Origin: Acetobacter oryzifermentans
Lineage (GTDB): Bacteria > Pseudomonadota > Alphaproteobacteria > Acetobacterales > Acetobacteraceae
NCBI RefSeq assembly: GCF_001628715.1
Contig: NZ_CP011121.1
Location: 101,375 to 165,374 of the forward strand
Direction: 5' to 3'
Length of the DNA stretch: 64,000 nucleotides
Part shown: positions 16,548 to 26,030 of the stretch, in pieces
Layout: every line of letters begins with the position of its first letter
Position numbering within the stretch: the stretch's first letter is position 1
Program-made: the position numbers and the translations under genes
The notes under the pieces: model-generated
The model's input: the letters and a program-made list of their open reading frames with translations, nothing else
What the model was told of the DNA's origin: nothing
The model's database searches: none

Positions 16548-17438
16548 TTAAGCGGCTAATGCATGTGATTTCTGTTGTGCATAAAAGCGTGCCTCAGCTT
16601 CTGCTGGCGGGATGTTTCCAATGGAGGACAGGAGCCGCCGATTATTGAACCAGTCGACCCATTTAAGTGTTGCCAGTTCAACAGCTTCCCTGTTTTTCCA
16701 TGGCCCCTGCCGATAGATGAGTTCGGTTTTGTAAAGTCCGTTAATGGTCTCTGCCAAGGCGTTATCATAGGAATCCCCAACACTGCCGACAGAAGCAACG
16801 AGCCCCGCTTCAGCCAGTCTTTGCGTGTAGCGAATGGACACATATTGACAGCCGCGGTCGGAATGGTGGGTCACTTTTCCCTCAGGCTGCCTCTGGCACA
16901 GAGCCTGCTCAAGGGCATCCAGTACGAAGTCGGTATGAGCCGTTGAGGAGACACGCCAACCCACAATAACCCGTGCAAAGACGTCAATGATGAAGGCCAC
17001 ATAAACAAAGCCCTGCCAAGTGGAAACATACGTGAAATCCGAAACCCACAGTCTGTTGGGGGCAGGAGCATGAAACTGGCGCTGCACCAGATCCTGCGGA
17101 CACGGACGTTGCGGATCAGGCCGTGTGGTTCTGACCCCCTTGCCACGAATGACGCCTTTCAGCCCCATCCGGCGCATCAGCCGCTCTACCGTGCAGCGGG
17201 CGACATCCACGCCTTCACGTCTGAGCTGATGCCAGACCTTGCGCGCTCCATAGACGCAGAAATTATTATTCCACACTCTACGGATGTCATCGCACAGTTC
17301 TTTGTCTTTCTGGCTGCGCACACACGGATTTTTCTGTCTGGCAACAGTTGCATAATAGGCAGATGGTGCAATCGACAGAACCCTGCAGATTGACCCGACA
17401 CCATATGTCTGCCGGTGCTCCTCAATGAAGCGTGTCAT
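16548..17438 (-). CDS. IS3-family transposase OrfB, copy 2
   Basis: Identical in protein sequence (296 residues) to copy 1, with the complete DDE triad. One silent base differs in the codon for tyrosine of RYTQ. Intact frame, coupled to orfA by the ATGA overlap. Confidence 0.95.
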   Translation of the reverse strand: MTRFIEEHRQTYGVGSICRVLSIAPSAYYATVARQKNPCVRSQKDKELCDDIRRVWNNNFCVYGARKVWHQLRREGVDVARCTVERLMRRMGLKGVIRGKGVRTTRPDPQRPCPQDLVQRQFHAPAPNRLWVSDFTYVSTWQGFVYVAFIIDVFARVIVGWRVSSTAHTDFVLDALEQALCQRQPEGKVTHHSDRGCQYVSIRYTQRLAEAGLVASVGSVGDSYDNALAETINGLYKTELIYRQGPWKNREAVELATLKWVDWFNNRRLLSSIGNIPPAEAEARFYAQQKSHALAA

Positions 17439-17758
17439 GGCTTGAAGATGCGGTCGAGCTCCGCCTGGGCAAAATATGCCGACGCCTTACGCAGGATTTC
17501 ATTGGCCTGCCGCAATTCGCGGTTCTCTCGCTCCAGTTGCCTGATCTTCTCTCGATCAGGCAGGTCACTCACCGCAGGCGCATTGGCACGTTCATGCAGA
17601 CGGGTCCATTTTGACAGCGTGTCAGGATGAATATCCAGCTTTGGCGCTATCATCATCACTGCAGACCACCGCGAAGGATGGTTCTTCTCTTCCTCCAGAA
17701 CCATGCGGGCTGCACGGTCACGAAACTCAGGCGGAAAACGCTTCGATTTATTGCTCAT
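17435..17758 (-). CDS. IS3-family OrfA, copy 2
   Basis: Identical 107-residue helix-turn-helix and leucine-zipper protein as in copies 1 and 3. Intact. Confidence 0.93.
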   Translation of the reverse strand: MSNKSKRFPPEFRDRAARMVLEEEKNHPSRWSAVMMIAPKLDIHPDTLSKWTRLHERANAPAVSDLPDREKIRQLERENRELRQANEILRKASAYFAQAELDRIFKP

Positions 17759-17812
17759 GAATTCTTCTTACCTCACGGGTCTTTCTGTCTCCACAAAACC
17801 CGGGGCAATTCA

Positions 17813-18839
17813 GTTTTCTGAAGAAGGGTCAGGCGTCCTGCGGTGTGGGGCGGCAGTATACGGGATCTGCCGGCAAGATCACGAACTGCCAGATTGGTGT
17901 GTTTGGCGCTTATGTTTCGGAACGGGGGCATGCCTTTATTGACCGCGCCCTGTATCTCCCGAAAGACTGGACATCAAAGCCTGAGCGTCTGAAGCGGGCC
18001 CACGTTCCCGATGACGTGGTGTTTGCAACCAAACCGGCGTTAGCCTCGATGATGATTGAGCGAAGTATTGAGGCCGGTGTGCCGTTCCGCTGGGTTGCAG
18101 CAGACAGCGTGTATGGCGTGGGCGACGTAGAACGCACGCTTCGCCGGGCAGGAATTGGATATGTGCTTGGGGTCAAGGGCAATCACTGGTTCGGATCATG
18201 GGCAACGGAACCGCTGATTGCCGGAGAGGCGAAAGATATTGCAGCAGGACTGCCAGACCAGGCCTGGCGTCGTCTGTCAGCGGGGCACGGCACAAAAGGT
18301 GAGCGACTTTATGACTGGGCGTATCTTCCGCTTGCTGATCTGGATGCTGAAGAATTTGACTGCCCTATAGCCGGACCATGGACACGTGGCCTGTTGATCC
18401 GCCGAAACATCGCTGACGGGGACCTTGCCTATTTTACGACCTGGAGCCCGAAAGGGACAACCACGCAGGAACTGGTGAACGTTGAAGGGACGCGCTGGAG
18501 GATCGAAGAAGGGTTCGAGACGGCCAAAAACGAATTTGGTCTTGATCATAACGAGACCCGCTCCTGGCATGGTTGGCATCGGCATGTCTCTCTGGTCATG
18601 CTGGCCTATGCCGTCATGGCCAGTGTCCGTTACCAGGCAAACTCACTGAAACCGAAAAAAACACAACTCAGAACACGACAGTCCTTGTCCGCTGGTTCAT
18701 TCAGGAGATCAGGCGCCTCGTCGTAAAACTTGCACAACGCAGACTACCCGTCTCTCACATCCTCAGATGGTCCGTCTTTCGACGAACGCATCAGGCCAGT
18801 GCTATCCGCGCTCACTCACGACACAAAATGCAACTGTAG
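17813..18839 (+). pseudogene. IS701-family transposase, N-terminally truncated and frameshifted
   Basis: In-frame coding starts at the IS junction with FLKKGQASCGVGRQYTG and carries much of the DDE domain (WVAADSVYGVGDVE, LGVKGNHWF, WRIEEGFETAKNEFGLDH). At about 18654-18661 a run of seven A residues breaks the frame. The C-terminal region VLVRWFIQEIRRLVVKLAQR continues one frame over to a TAG at 18839, and one extra A would restore it. The gene is dead here because the 5' part is gone. The break may be mutation, slippage or a base-calling error. Confidence 0.8.
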
Positions 18840-18841
18840 TG
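17813..18841 (+). mobile_element. IS701-like element, 5' part deleted
   Basis: The right end CACAAAATGCAACTGTAGTG is present at 18822-18841 and is followed by CTAG, the YTAR-type target of IS701 elements. The left end and the first 130 or so codons of the transposase are missing and replaced by IS3 copy 2. Comparison with the copy at 47265-49606 shows that the two remnants together cover the full element of about 1.4 kb. The insertion target was a serine recombinase gene, whose reading frame resumes at CTA GCA GAA. Confidence 0.85.
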
Positions 18842-19137
18842 CTAGCAGAACCATGGACTGACACTACTACTAGTACAGGTCGGCTTATGCTTGCAGTCTT
18901 GGGTGGACTTGCCGATGTGGAACGCGATCTAATTCGTACACGTACATCAGAAGGACGCATTCGAGCGATCCGGCAAGGGAAAAAATGGGACGTCCTTGTC
19001 GCATGACAGATGTCCAAAGACAGGAAATTATTGATAGACGCTTAAAAGGTGAATCTTTAAAATCTATTGCAGCTTTCTATGAGATTAGTGAAAGCACTGC
19101 ATCGCGGGTTGCGCGTGGAAAATATAGATCCTTCTTA
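18842..19137 (+). pseudogene. Serine recombinase (resolvase/invertase) 3' remnant
   Basis: After the IS701 end, the frame reads LAEPWTDTTTSTGRLMLAVL then GGLADVERDLIRTRTSEGR, the end of the resolvase catalytic domain and the long E helix. At 18975-18985 a six-A run shifts the frame. With one more A it continues MGRPCRMTDVQRQEIIDRRL and a HTH_7 domain (SIAAFYEISESTASRVARG) to a TAA at 19137. The first 100 or so residues are missing. A close relative lies at 50840-51356. It may once have been the resolvase of a transposon here. Confidence 0.75.
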
Positions 19138-19409
19138 TAATAAATTCTGATTTTTGCAAAAATCAGGACTTTGACCTGACGAGGTATTCCCTTTCCTGAA
19201 GCTAGATGGATGCCGGCCACTGTTTCCGTGACCAAAGCCTGGATACTTGGAATAGGAAGCTAAGCGATGTGATGAGAAATTTTCTTTCTCCGTAGAAACC
19301 GTTGTCTGGTGGCCATTCAGGTTCACGTCATCTTTGCGCGTTATAGGGGCAAAGACGCTAACGCAATGATGGCGTGCTGTGATCGTATTAGGAAGGCCAG
19401 ATACAGGTT

Positions 19410-19880
19410 ATGCAACGGGTGATACGTTACGGATTGTCAATTCTGATAACACTCAGCCTGTGCGGATGTGTCTCTTATACCGAAACAGAAAGTATCTGTA
19501 AGGGAACGGAAGAAGGTATTCTTCTGCATATAGATGGCTCATATGCAGGCTATCCACATTCTGTTTTACGGCATGCAGTCTTGCAGAGTGTTGCCTGTCC
19601 TGTAGGAGAAACAGAACTTCAGGCATTTCACGCCATTGCTGTGCCACCACCACATATGCGGGTGTCTATCAAGCGTCCGGCCGGGCAGGGGCGGTTGGGA
19701 TCGCTTTCCGTCACATTATTTTCGCAAGGGCGTTTTGTGATTGGTGAACGCATGGCCTTGACGTCTTTTTCACGCACCCAGTCACCTTCATCCATAAAAG
19801 GCGACATCAACTTGGCAACGGTCAATCTATGGAATGACCTCGCCTCCCGAATTACGCATAACAAGCCGATTATTCCGTAG
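19410..19880 (+). CDS. Small lipoprotein heading the second metal-efflux operon
   Basis: The 156-residue product starts MQRVIRYGLSILITLSLCGC, a signal peptide with lipobox LCGC, so the mature protein should be a lipid-anchored periplasmic protein. I do not recognise the mature domain; it has two further cysteines (SICKG and ACPVG). It ends 18 bases before the TolC gene in the same direction and is probably co-transcribed with the pump. A role in periplasmic metal binding or sensing is possible but unproven. Confidence 0.7.
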   Translation: MQRVIRYGLSILITLSLCGCVSYTETESICKGTEEGILLHIDGSYAGYPHSVLRHAVLQSVACPVGETELQAFHAIAVPPPHMRVSIKRPAGQGRLGSLSVTLFSQGRFVIGERMALTSFSRTQSPSSIKGDINLATVNLWNDLASRITHNKPIIP

Positions 19881-19898
19881 GAGGCTGCGTGTAACCTC

Positions 19899-21134
19899 AT
19901 GCGTGAAATCCTGCTGTTAAGTATTGTGACATTTTCATTCGGCATATTTTCCGCAAATGCCCAGAACATGCCAGAAAAAATAGATTTTCATAGAGCCGTT
20001 AATATGGCCTGGGCGGTTGATCCTGTGCGCACTGAATTGCAGGTTGGCCATCATTCTGCAAAGGCGCGCAGCAGTGCGGCAGGGTCATGGTTTGCTGGCG
20101 GCCCAACTCTGTCCGGTGAATATATGGATGACCATGCAATCGGCAGTAATGAAGGGTACACCACCTATCAGGGAGGGGTGTCCGTACCGCTCTGGTTACC
20201 AGGGCAGGGAAGTGCCACACGTCAGGTTGCAAGTGCTGAAGCCGCATCTCTGGATGAGCAGCTAAATGTTGAATACCTGTCGCTTTCCATAAGGGTATTG
20301 GATGGGGCAGCCAAAGCACAGATTGCGCAGGAACGTTTAAAGGCGGCACATCAACTGTATGAGTATGCAAGCAGGATAAACAGTTTGATTGCCCATTCTG
20401 CGCATGTGGGTGAATCTTCATCTTCGGAAAGCCAGATAGCACAGTCAGAAATGGAAAATGCCCGTAATGAACAGGCATTGGCGCAAGAATATCTGGAAAA
20501 TTCTCAGGCTGAACTGGAAGTTTTATTTGCCCAGCCAGTTGAGGTTGATCTTTCTCATGGTGCAGATATGGCACATGTGCGGTTTGTGGAACCGCGTGAT
20601 ATGGAAGACAATGATCCGCGCGTAAAAGCCGCACACAAAAATGTAGAAGCTGCACAAGCTAATATGAAGCTTGCCCGCCGCTCTTTTATGCCCAATCCAG
20701 AACTGGGTATCGATGTGATTCATGAAAAACAGTATGGCAGCCCATGGGATGACCGGGTTGGTGTCAACTTCAGCATCCCACTACCAAGCGAGGCCCGGAA
20801 TACACCGATTATGTCTGAGGCCAGCAACAGGCTTGCTTCTGCCAATAGTCAGGAAATACAGGCCCGGCGCATGGTACATCTGGAAATATCCCGTGTGCGG
20901 GCTCGGCTGATGGCCGCCACAGCTGCCCGGCAGACCACCCGTATAGCCGCGGCAAATATGCAAAAGCGTGCAGCGGCAGAAGAGCATGCCTGGCGGGTGG
21001 GAGAGGCAACGCTCGAAACTGTCATGCAGGCAGAACAGGCTGCCTGCAATGCGCAATTTGCCAACGCTCGAGCAGAGGTGGAGTGGCATGTCGCAACGCT
21101 GCGTATGATGATTGCCATGGGGATTACACCATGA
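19899..21134 (+). CDS. TolC-family outer-membrane factor (CzcC-like)
   Basis: The 411-residue protein has a signal peptide (MREILLLSIVTFSFGIFSANA) and two outer-membrane-efflux repeats with long helices (EISRVRARLMAATAARQTTR, AEQAACNAQFANARAEVEWH). It is the outer-membrane duct of the pump encoded next. Its stop overlaps the adaptor start at 21131. It is a separate subfamily from the lipoprotein TolC at 9518-10960. Confidence 0.88.
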   Translation: MREILLLSIVTFSFGIFSANAQNMPEKIDFHRAVNMAWAVDPVRTELQVGHHSAKARSSAAGSWFAGGPTLSGEYMDDHAIGSNEGYTTYQGGVSVPLWLPGQGSATRQVASAEAASLDEQLNVEYLSLSIRVLDGAAKAQIAQERLKAAHQLYEYASRINSLIAHSAHVGESSSSESQIAQSEMENARNEQALAQEYLENSQAELEVLFAQPVEVDLSHGADMAHVRFVEPRDMEDNDPRVKAAHKNVEAAQANMKLARRSFMPNPELGIDVIHEKQYGSPWDDRVGVNFSIPLPSEARNTPIMSEASNRLASANSQEIQARRMVHLEISRVRARLMAATAARQTTRIAAANMQKRAAAEEHAWRVGEATLETVMQAEQAACNAQFANARAEVEWHVATLRMMIAMGITP

Positions 21135-22285
21135 AAGGACGCATCCTTGCGTATTTCGCTGTGTGTTTTTGTATGTCACCTCTCGCCAATGCGGAAGATC
21201 AGATACTCCCTTCGGTTGTCGCGCTAGATATGGCAGCGATAAAAAATGAAGGTATTACAGTGACCTTTGCCAAATCCGGTAAGGTTTCTCGCATTCTGCC
21301 AGTTATCAGCCGGGTTATGCCCGATACCACGCGGCTTGTGTATATTCATCCAGCCGGAAGCGGCAAAGTGCTGGACGTTTTGGTGCAGCCAGGTGCTTCG
21401 GTCCGTAAAGGACAGGTCCTGTTGCGCTATCAGGATCATTCTCTCCATGGTGCACGGCTTCAAGCCATTCAGATGCGTGCCGCGTTAACAGCTGCCATTG
21501 CCAGTAGAAATGATGCCGCAGCCGCAGTGCAGCGCGCAAAACAACTGGTTGGTCAAACTCTTTCATTGGCAGAGCTGCGCCGCAGGCAGGATATTCTGGC
21601 GCAGGCAGATGCAACCATGCGTGCCCGACAGGCAGATGTGGATACATTGGGTCATCGGTTTAATGAGGAGTTCAATTCATCTTCTGAACAAAGCAGCCGA
21701 AAACAGCAGGATGAGGTATCAACCCTGATCTCTCCGGTTGATGGTGTGGTGCAAACGCTGGGCACATCTGTCGCCGCAGACCTAACGCCAACTACAAACG
21801 TGGCAAGCGTAGCGGATCTGTCTGACGTGTGGATTGTTTCGGATATTACGCCGGAACAAGCAGCATGTCTTCAACCTGGAGGCCTACAGACCACAGAGAC
21901 CAACGATGGTGCCATCACATCCCGGATTGATACAGTGGATGGCATGGCCAACCCGCAAACAGGGTTGGTGCGTGTTATCAGCCGTGTTTCCAACCCAACT
22001 GGTGTGTTGGTTCCAGGCATGGTGCTGGATGCCAGCCTGACGGAGCGTGACAGTGTAACGGGAATGGTCGTGCCGTCAGATGCCATTCAGAAAATTGATG
22101 TCCATAACGTCGTATTTGTGCAGATAGATAAAACGCATTACCGGCCTGTGGTGGTGGATGTGGTCTTGGATAATGGCATGCATGCGGTTGTAAGCTCAGG
22201 CTTGAAAGAGGGTGAGGCAGTGGTCAGCCACGGCAGTTTTGCCCTGAAATCAATCATCGGGCTGGCCGGAATGGACGCAGACTGA
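21131..22285 (+). CDS. RND periplasmic adaptor (CzcB/CnrB-like)
   Basis: From ATG 21131 (MKGRILAYFAVCFCMSPLANA) this 384-residue membrane fusion protein has a cleavable signal, a lipoyl-type domain (IHPAGSGKVLDVLVQPGASV), a helical hairpin (ALTAAIASRNDAAAAVQRAK) and beta-barrel domains. I prefer 21131 to the longer frame at 21083 because the latter starts inside the TolC gene and 21131 gives a clean signal peptide with an ATGA overlap. Its own stop overlaps the RND start at 22285. Confidence 0.88.
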   Translation: MKGRILAYFAVCFCMSPLANAEDQILPSVVALDMAAIKNEGITVTFAKSGKVSRILPVISRVMPDTTRLVYIHPAGSGKVLDVLVQPGASVRKGQVLLRYQDHSLHGARLQAIQMRAALTAAIASRNDAAAAVQRAKQLVGQTLSLAELRRRQDILAQADATMRARQADVDTLGHRFNEEFNSSSEQSSRKQQDEVSTLISPVDGVVQTLGTSVAADLTPTTNVASVADLSDVWIVSDITPEQAACLQPGGLQTTETNDGAITSRIDTVDGMANPQTGLVRVISRVSNPTGVLVPGMVLDASLTERDSVTGMVVPSDAIQKIDVHNVVFVQIDKTHYRPVVVDVVLDNGMHAVVSSGLKEGEAVVSHGSFALKSIIGLAGMDAD

Positions 22286-25200
22286 TGGCCCGTAAATACC
22301 TGGAAGCTTTGCTGCGGGCCCGCATGCTGGTGCTGGGTGGATTGGCTCTGATATTGGCGGCAGGTATGATGGCAGTGCTGGAACTGCCAGTGGAGGCTGT
22401 GCCTGATATTTCCCCAAAACAGGTTCTTGTATCCGTTGTGGCTCCAGGCCTTGCGACCGAGGAAGTGGAAAAACTGATCACCTTTCCGGTTGAAGCCAGT
22501 ATGACCGGTATTCCCGGTCTCACAGATCTGCGCTCTGTTTCCCGTGGTGGGGTTTCGGTTGTTTATGTGCAGTTTGCTGATGACACGGATATCAATCTTG
22601 ACCGCACGCGTGTGAATGAGCGCATCCAGCAGGCGCGGGGTTCCATATCTGTGCCGGGTATCACCGTAAGCATGGGGCCGCTTGCAACGGGCATGGGTGA
22701 AATCATGCAGTTCCAGATCAAGGGAGCAGGGCGCTCACTTATGGAACTCAACCGGATCATGAACTGGACGGTAGTCCCGCAGATGCGGCTTGTGCCGGGT
22801 GTTGTGGATGTAAACGTCAATGGTGGCGCGGAAGAAACCTATGAGGTTGCACTGGATCCTGCCCGGCTGATTGCCAGCAACCTTTCAGTGAGTGAGGTTT
22901 ATCGCGCAGTGGATGCAAACAATGCGGCATCAGGCGGTGGGTGGATCACCCATCATGCCGAACAGCAAAGTGTTGTCGGGCGTGGGTTGATCAGCAGCCT
23001 TGCGGATTTTGGCAACATTGCCGTACGCGCCAATGCCGATGGCTCCATCATACGTTTGCGAGATCTTGGGCACATTACAACTGGCGCACGCACACGCCTT
23101 GGCGCTGTTACCCGTGATGGGCAGGGTGAAATTGTAATTGGCGTGGTGATGATGGAAAGTGGCGCAAGTTCCAACGCCACATTGGCTGCCATCAATCGTG
23201 CCTTGCCAAGCATAAGGCAATCCTTACCAACGGGTGTTACGCTGGAGCCCTATTACACCCGCGCCACATTAACCGGGCAAACAATCGCGACCGTGCGCGA
23301 TAACCTGCTGATGGGTGCCGTGCTGGTGATAGCGGTGCTTGTGGTTGTGATGGGAAGCTGGCAGGCCGCTCTGGTGATTGCCTCCGTTATTCCAGTAGCT
23401 CTTGTCTGCGCCATGGCCGGCATGCGGTATTTTGGCATTTCAGCCAATTTGCTTAGCCTTGGCGCAATTGATTTTGGCATGATTGTTGATGGCTCATTGG
23501 TAGTTATTGAGCATATTCTTTCAAGGCGGGAGGAGGAGCCGGAAGCCGCGTTTATGCCGCTGGTTGTCTCATCCGTTCAGCAGGTCATGCGGCCTGTGGG
23601 CTTCGCCATACTGGTCATTATTATGGTCTATCTGCCTATTCTGACCCTGCAGGGCATTGAAGGGCATATGTTCCGGCCTATGGCGCAAACGGTTATCATG
23701 GCGCTTCTAGCTTCGCTGGCTTACTGCTTCATCTGTATTCCCGTAATTGCGGCTCTGGCTTTGGCACGTGTGCGGCCAAAAGGAGATACATGGCTGATTG
23801 CTCGCCTGCGTGCTCCATATGTACATCTGACAGAGTGGGGAGAAGCACATCCGCAGCTTCTGTTTGGGGGCACGCTGGTTGTTCTAGTGTTATCGGCAGG
23901 TCTTGCAACACGTCTGGGTGGGGAGTTCATTCCCCAGCTTGATGAAGGGGCTTTGGCTGTTACCACCACCCGTCTGCCCTCAGCATCTCTGGAGACTGTA
24001 CTTGCATCGGTGACAAGACAGGAACAGATTCTGCGGGGTTTTCCTGAAGTCAAAACGGTTGTCAGCAATACAGGCACATCCGCCATTCCCACAGACCCGA
24101 TGGGTGTGAATGAGACTGACAGCTTCATTCTTCTCAATCCGCCATCAACATGGAAAACCGCGCGCACGCAGGCCGGACTGGTGGCTGCAATGGATGAGAC
24201 ACTGCGGCGAGAATTGCCAGATGCGCTGTATTCCTGGAGCCAGCCGGTGCAGATGCGCATGGATGATCTGCTCTCTGGCGTAAGAACACAGATTGCGGTT
24301 TCGATTTTTGGTGATGATCTGGCAACACTCGCTGCTCTGGGAGACAAGGTTGTAGCTGCTATTGCAAGTGTAAAGGGTGCCGCAGATGTGGCAGCGGCGG
24401 GTGATGGCAGTGTGCCGCTGGTTGTGGTGGACATTGATCGCGCACAGGCTGCCAGCCGCAACGTGGCAGTACAGGATATTCTGGATACGGTGGAAGCCAT
24501 AGGCGGACATATTGGTGCGCGGCCTGTTATTGTTGGCAATGCCATTATCAGCACGCAGGTGCGCCTGAACGGCCGCCATGTGGCTTCAGCAGCAGCTATT
24601 GCTGCTTTGCCTGTTCGGCGTATGGATGGGCAGGGGAATGTCATGCTTTCACAAGTGGCGCATGTACATGAAGTTGATGGTACACCACGTATCAGTCGTG
24701 ATGGCGTACGCCGCCGCATGGTGGTGCAGGCCAATGTGCGAGGGCGGGATCTTGCCTCCTTTGTGGCTGAAACGCAGCAGCGTGTGGCGCATGATGTGCA
24801 TCTGCCATCGGGCTACACCATGCAATGGGATGGGCAGTTCCGTAACCTGCACTCAGCTGTGCAACGTCTGGAAATTGTTCTGCCTGTTGCTCTTGGTCTG
24901 ATATTTGCATTGCTGGTTGTAACCTTTGGCGCAATCCGGCCCGCACTCTTGGTTTTTATCAATCTGCCTGTGGCTGCAACCGGCGGCATTATTATGCTGA
25001 CATTACGTGGAATGCCCTTCAGTATTTCAGCAGGTATTGGATTTATTGCCCTGTTTGGGGTGGCTATTCTGAATGGCGTTGTGCTGGTGAGCGAAATAGC
25101 CGCATTGCGCGCGCGAGGTATGGCCGTGGCGCAGGCAGCTTTTGCGGGCGCAAAAGCCCGCTTCAGGCCGGTTATGGCAACAGCATTGGTAGCAAGCCTT

Positions 25201-25359
25201 GGCTTTTTTCCCATGGCGTTTTCTGAAAGTGCAGGCGCAGAGGTGGAGCGGCCTTTGGCCAGCGTGGTGATTGGTGGGTTGGTGACATCCACGCTGCTCA
25301 CTTTGCTGGTGCTGCCATCCCTGTATGCCCGTGTCATGCGAGAGGAGGTTCAGGACTGA
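22285..25359 (+). CDS. HME-RND divalent cation efflux pump (CzcA/CnrA/NccA-like)
   Basis: This 1024-residue pump has 12 predicted helices and two large periplasmic loops. The TM4 signature is LGAIDFGMIVDGSLVVIEHI, the DFGxIVDG type found in Co/Zn/Cd/Ni exporters (HME1/HME2), clearly different from the pump at 5353-8487. The C-terminus overlaps the response regulator start at 25359 by one base. With the adaptor, TolC factor and the adjacent two-component system it forms a complete, self-regulated efflux unit. The substrate is probably Ni, Co, Zn or Cd. Confidence 0.92.
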   Translation: MARKYLEALLRARMLVLGGLALILAAGMMAVLELPVEAVPDISPKQVLVSVVAPGLATEEVEKLITFPVEASMTGIPGLTDLRSVSRGGVSVVYVQFADDTDINLDRTRVNERIQQARGSISVPGITVSMGPLATGMGEIMQFQIKGAGRSLMELNRIMNWTVVPQMRLVPGVVDVNVNGGAEETYEVALDPARLIASNLSVSEVYRAVDANNAASGGGWITHHAEQQSVVGRGLISSLADFGNIAVRANADGSIIRLRDLGHITTGARTRLGAVTRDGQGEIVIGVVMMESGASSNATLAAINRALPSIRQSLPTGVTLEPYYTRATLTGQTIATVRDNLLMGAVLVIAVLVVVMGSWQAALVIASVIPVALVCAMAGMRYFGISANLLSLGAIDFGMIVDGSLVVIEHILSRREEEPEAAFMPLVVSSVQQVMRPVGFAILVIIMVYLPILTLQGIEGHMFRPMAQTVIMALLASLAYCFICIPVIAALALARVRPKGDTWLIARLRAPYVHLTEWGEAHPQLLFGGTLVVLVLSAGLATRLGGEFIPQLDEGALAVTTTRLPSASLETVLASVTRQEQILRGFPEVKTVVSNTGTSAIPTDPMGVNETDSFILLNPPSTWKTARTQAGLVAAMDETLRRELPDALYSWSQPVQMRMDDLLSGVRTQIAVSIFGDDLATLAALGDKVVAAIASVKGAADVAAAGDGSVPLVVVDIDRAQAASRNVAVQDILDTVEAIGGHIGARPVIVGNAIISTQVRLNGRHVASAAAIAALPVRRMDGQGNVMLSQVAHVHEVDGTPRISRDGVRRRMVVQANVRGRDLASFVAETQQRVAHDVHLPSGYTMQWDGQFRNLHSAVQRLEIVLPVALGLIFALLVVTFGAIRPALLVFINLPVAATGGIIMLTLRGMPFSISAGIGFIALFGVAILNGVVLVSEIAALRARGMAVAQAAFAGAKARFRPVMATALVASLGFFPMAFSESAGAEVERPLASVVIGGLVTSTLLTLLVLPSLYARVMREEVQD

Positions 25360-26030
25360 TGCGTATCCTCATTGTGGAAGACGAGCATGATCTTGGGGCC
25401 GCCGTGCAGGAGCGTGTGCGGCAGGATGGACATGCCGTGGACTGGTTCATGACATTGGAAGATGCACGTGCAGCCGTAGCAACCGTGGATTACGACTTCA
25501 TGCTGCTGGATCTTGGGCTGCCAGATGGCAATGGGCGCGATCTGCTGCGTGAGATCCGCCGTACGTCCTTTGATACCGCCATTCTGATCACAACGGCAGA
25601 AGACCAGATCAGTGACAGGATTGCAGGTTTGTCCGATGGAGCGGATGATTACATTGTCAAACCCTATGACCTGAATGAACTTGTTGCCCGGATTGCAGCT
25701 GTCGCGCGCCGGTACGTCACGCCACGCAGGCAGGCCTGCTACCAGATAGGCGAGATTGTTATTGACCGGGAAAATCGTTCCGTAATGCGTAATGAGATGG
25801 AACTTGAGTTAACAGCACGGGAATGGGCGATTATGGAACTGCTGTCTCGCAGGCCCGGACGCATTTATTCTCGCCATCAGATTGATACAGCCTTGTATGC
25901 GCTGGATCAGGATGTTGGCAGCAATACAGTTGAGGTTTTTATTAGCCGCCTGCGTAAAAAGGTTGGCAATACGGTTATCAAAACTGTTCGTGGCCGGGGC
26001 TATTGCCTGGCCGATAGAGCAGACGCATGA
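25359..26030 (+). CDS. OmpR-family response regulator (CzcR-like)
   Basis: This 223-residue protein has a receiver domain with acidic pocket (ILIVEDEHD), phospho-acceptor D51 (FMLLDLGLPDGNG) and conserved K in DYIVKPYD. The DNA-binding winged helix ends VFISRLRKKVGN and TVRGRGYCLADRAD. It directly follows the RND gene and overlaps the sensor kinase by four bases. It probably controls the upstream efflux operon in response to metal. Confidence 0.92.
   Translation: MRILIVEDEHDLGAAVQERVRQDGHAVDWFMTLEDARAAVATVDYDFMLLDLGLPDGNGRDLLREIRRTSFDTAILITTAEDQISDRIAGLSDGADDYIVKPYDLNELVARIAAVARRYVTPRRQACYQIGEIVIDRENRSVMRNEMELELTAREWAIMELLSRRPGRIYSRHQIDTALYALDQDVGSNTVEVFISRLRKKVGNTVIKTVRGRGYCLADRADA

Larger units (their letters stand above)
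16508..17812 (-). mobile_element. IS3-family element, copy 2 (1305 bp)
   Basis: Same element as at 1121-2425, same orientation and length, with TGAATTGCCCCGGG-type terminal repeats. The left flank is vapB and the right flank is the middle of an IS701-like transposase gene. Flanking triplets GAT and GTT do not match. Deletion at this junction removed the end of vapB, any vapC and the first part of the IS701 element. Confidence 0.95.

Noticed and set aside
23721-24734. A 337-residue minus-strand open frame inside the second RND gene
   Set aside because: Composition rich in R, S, T and A is typical of antisense frames in G+C-rich genes; the plus-strand RND protein is complete and recognisable.
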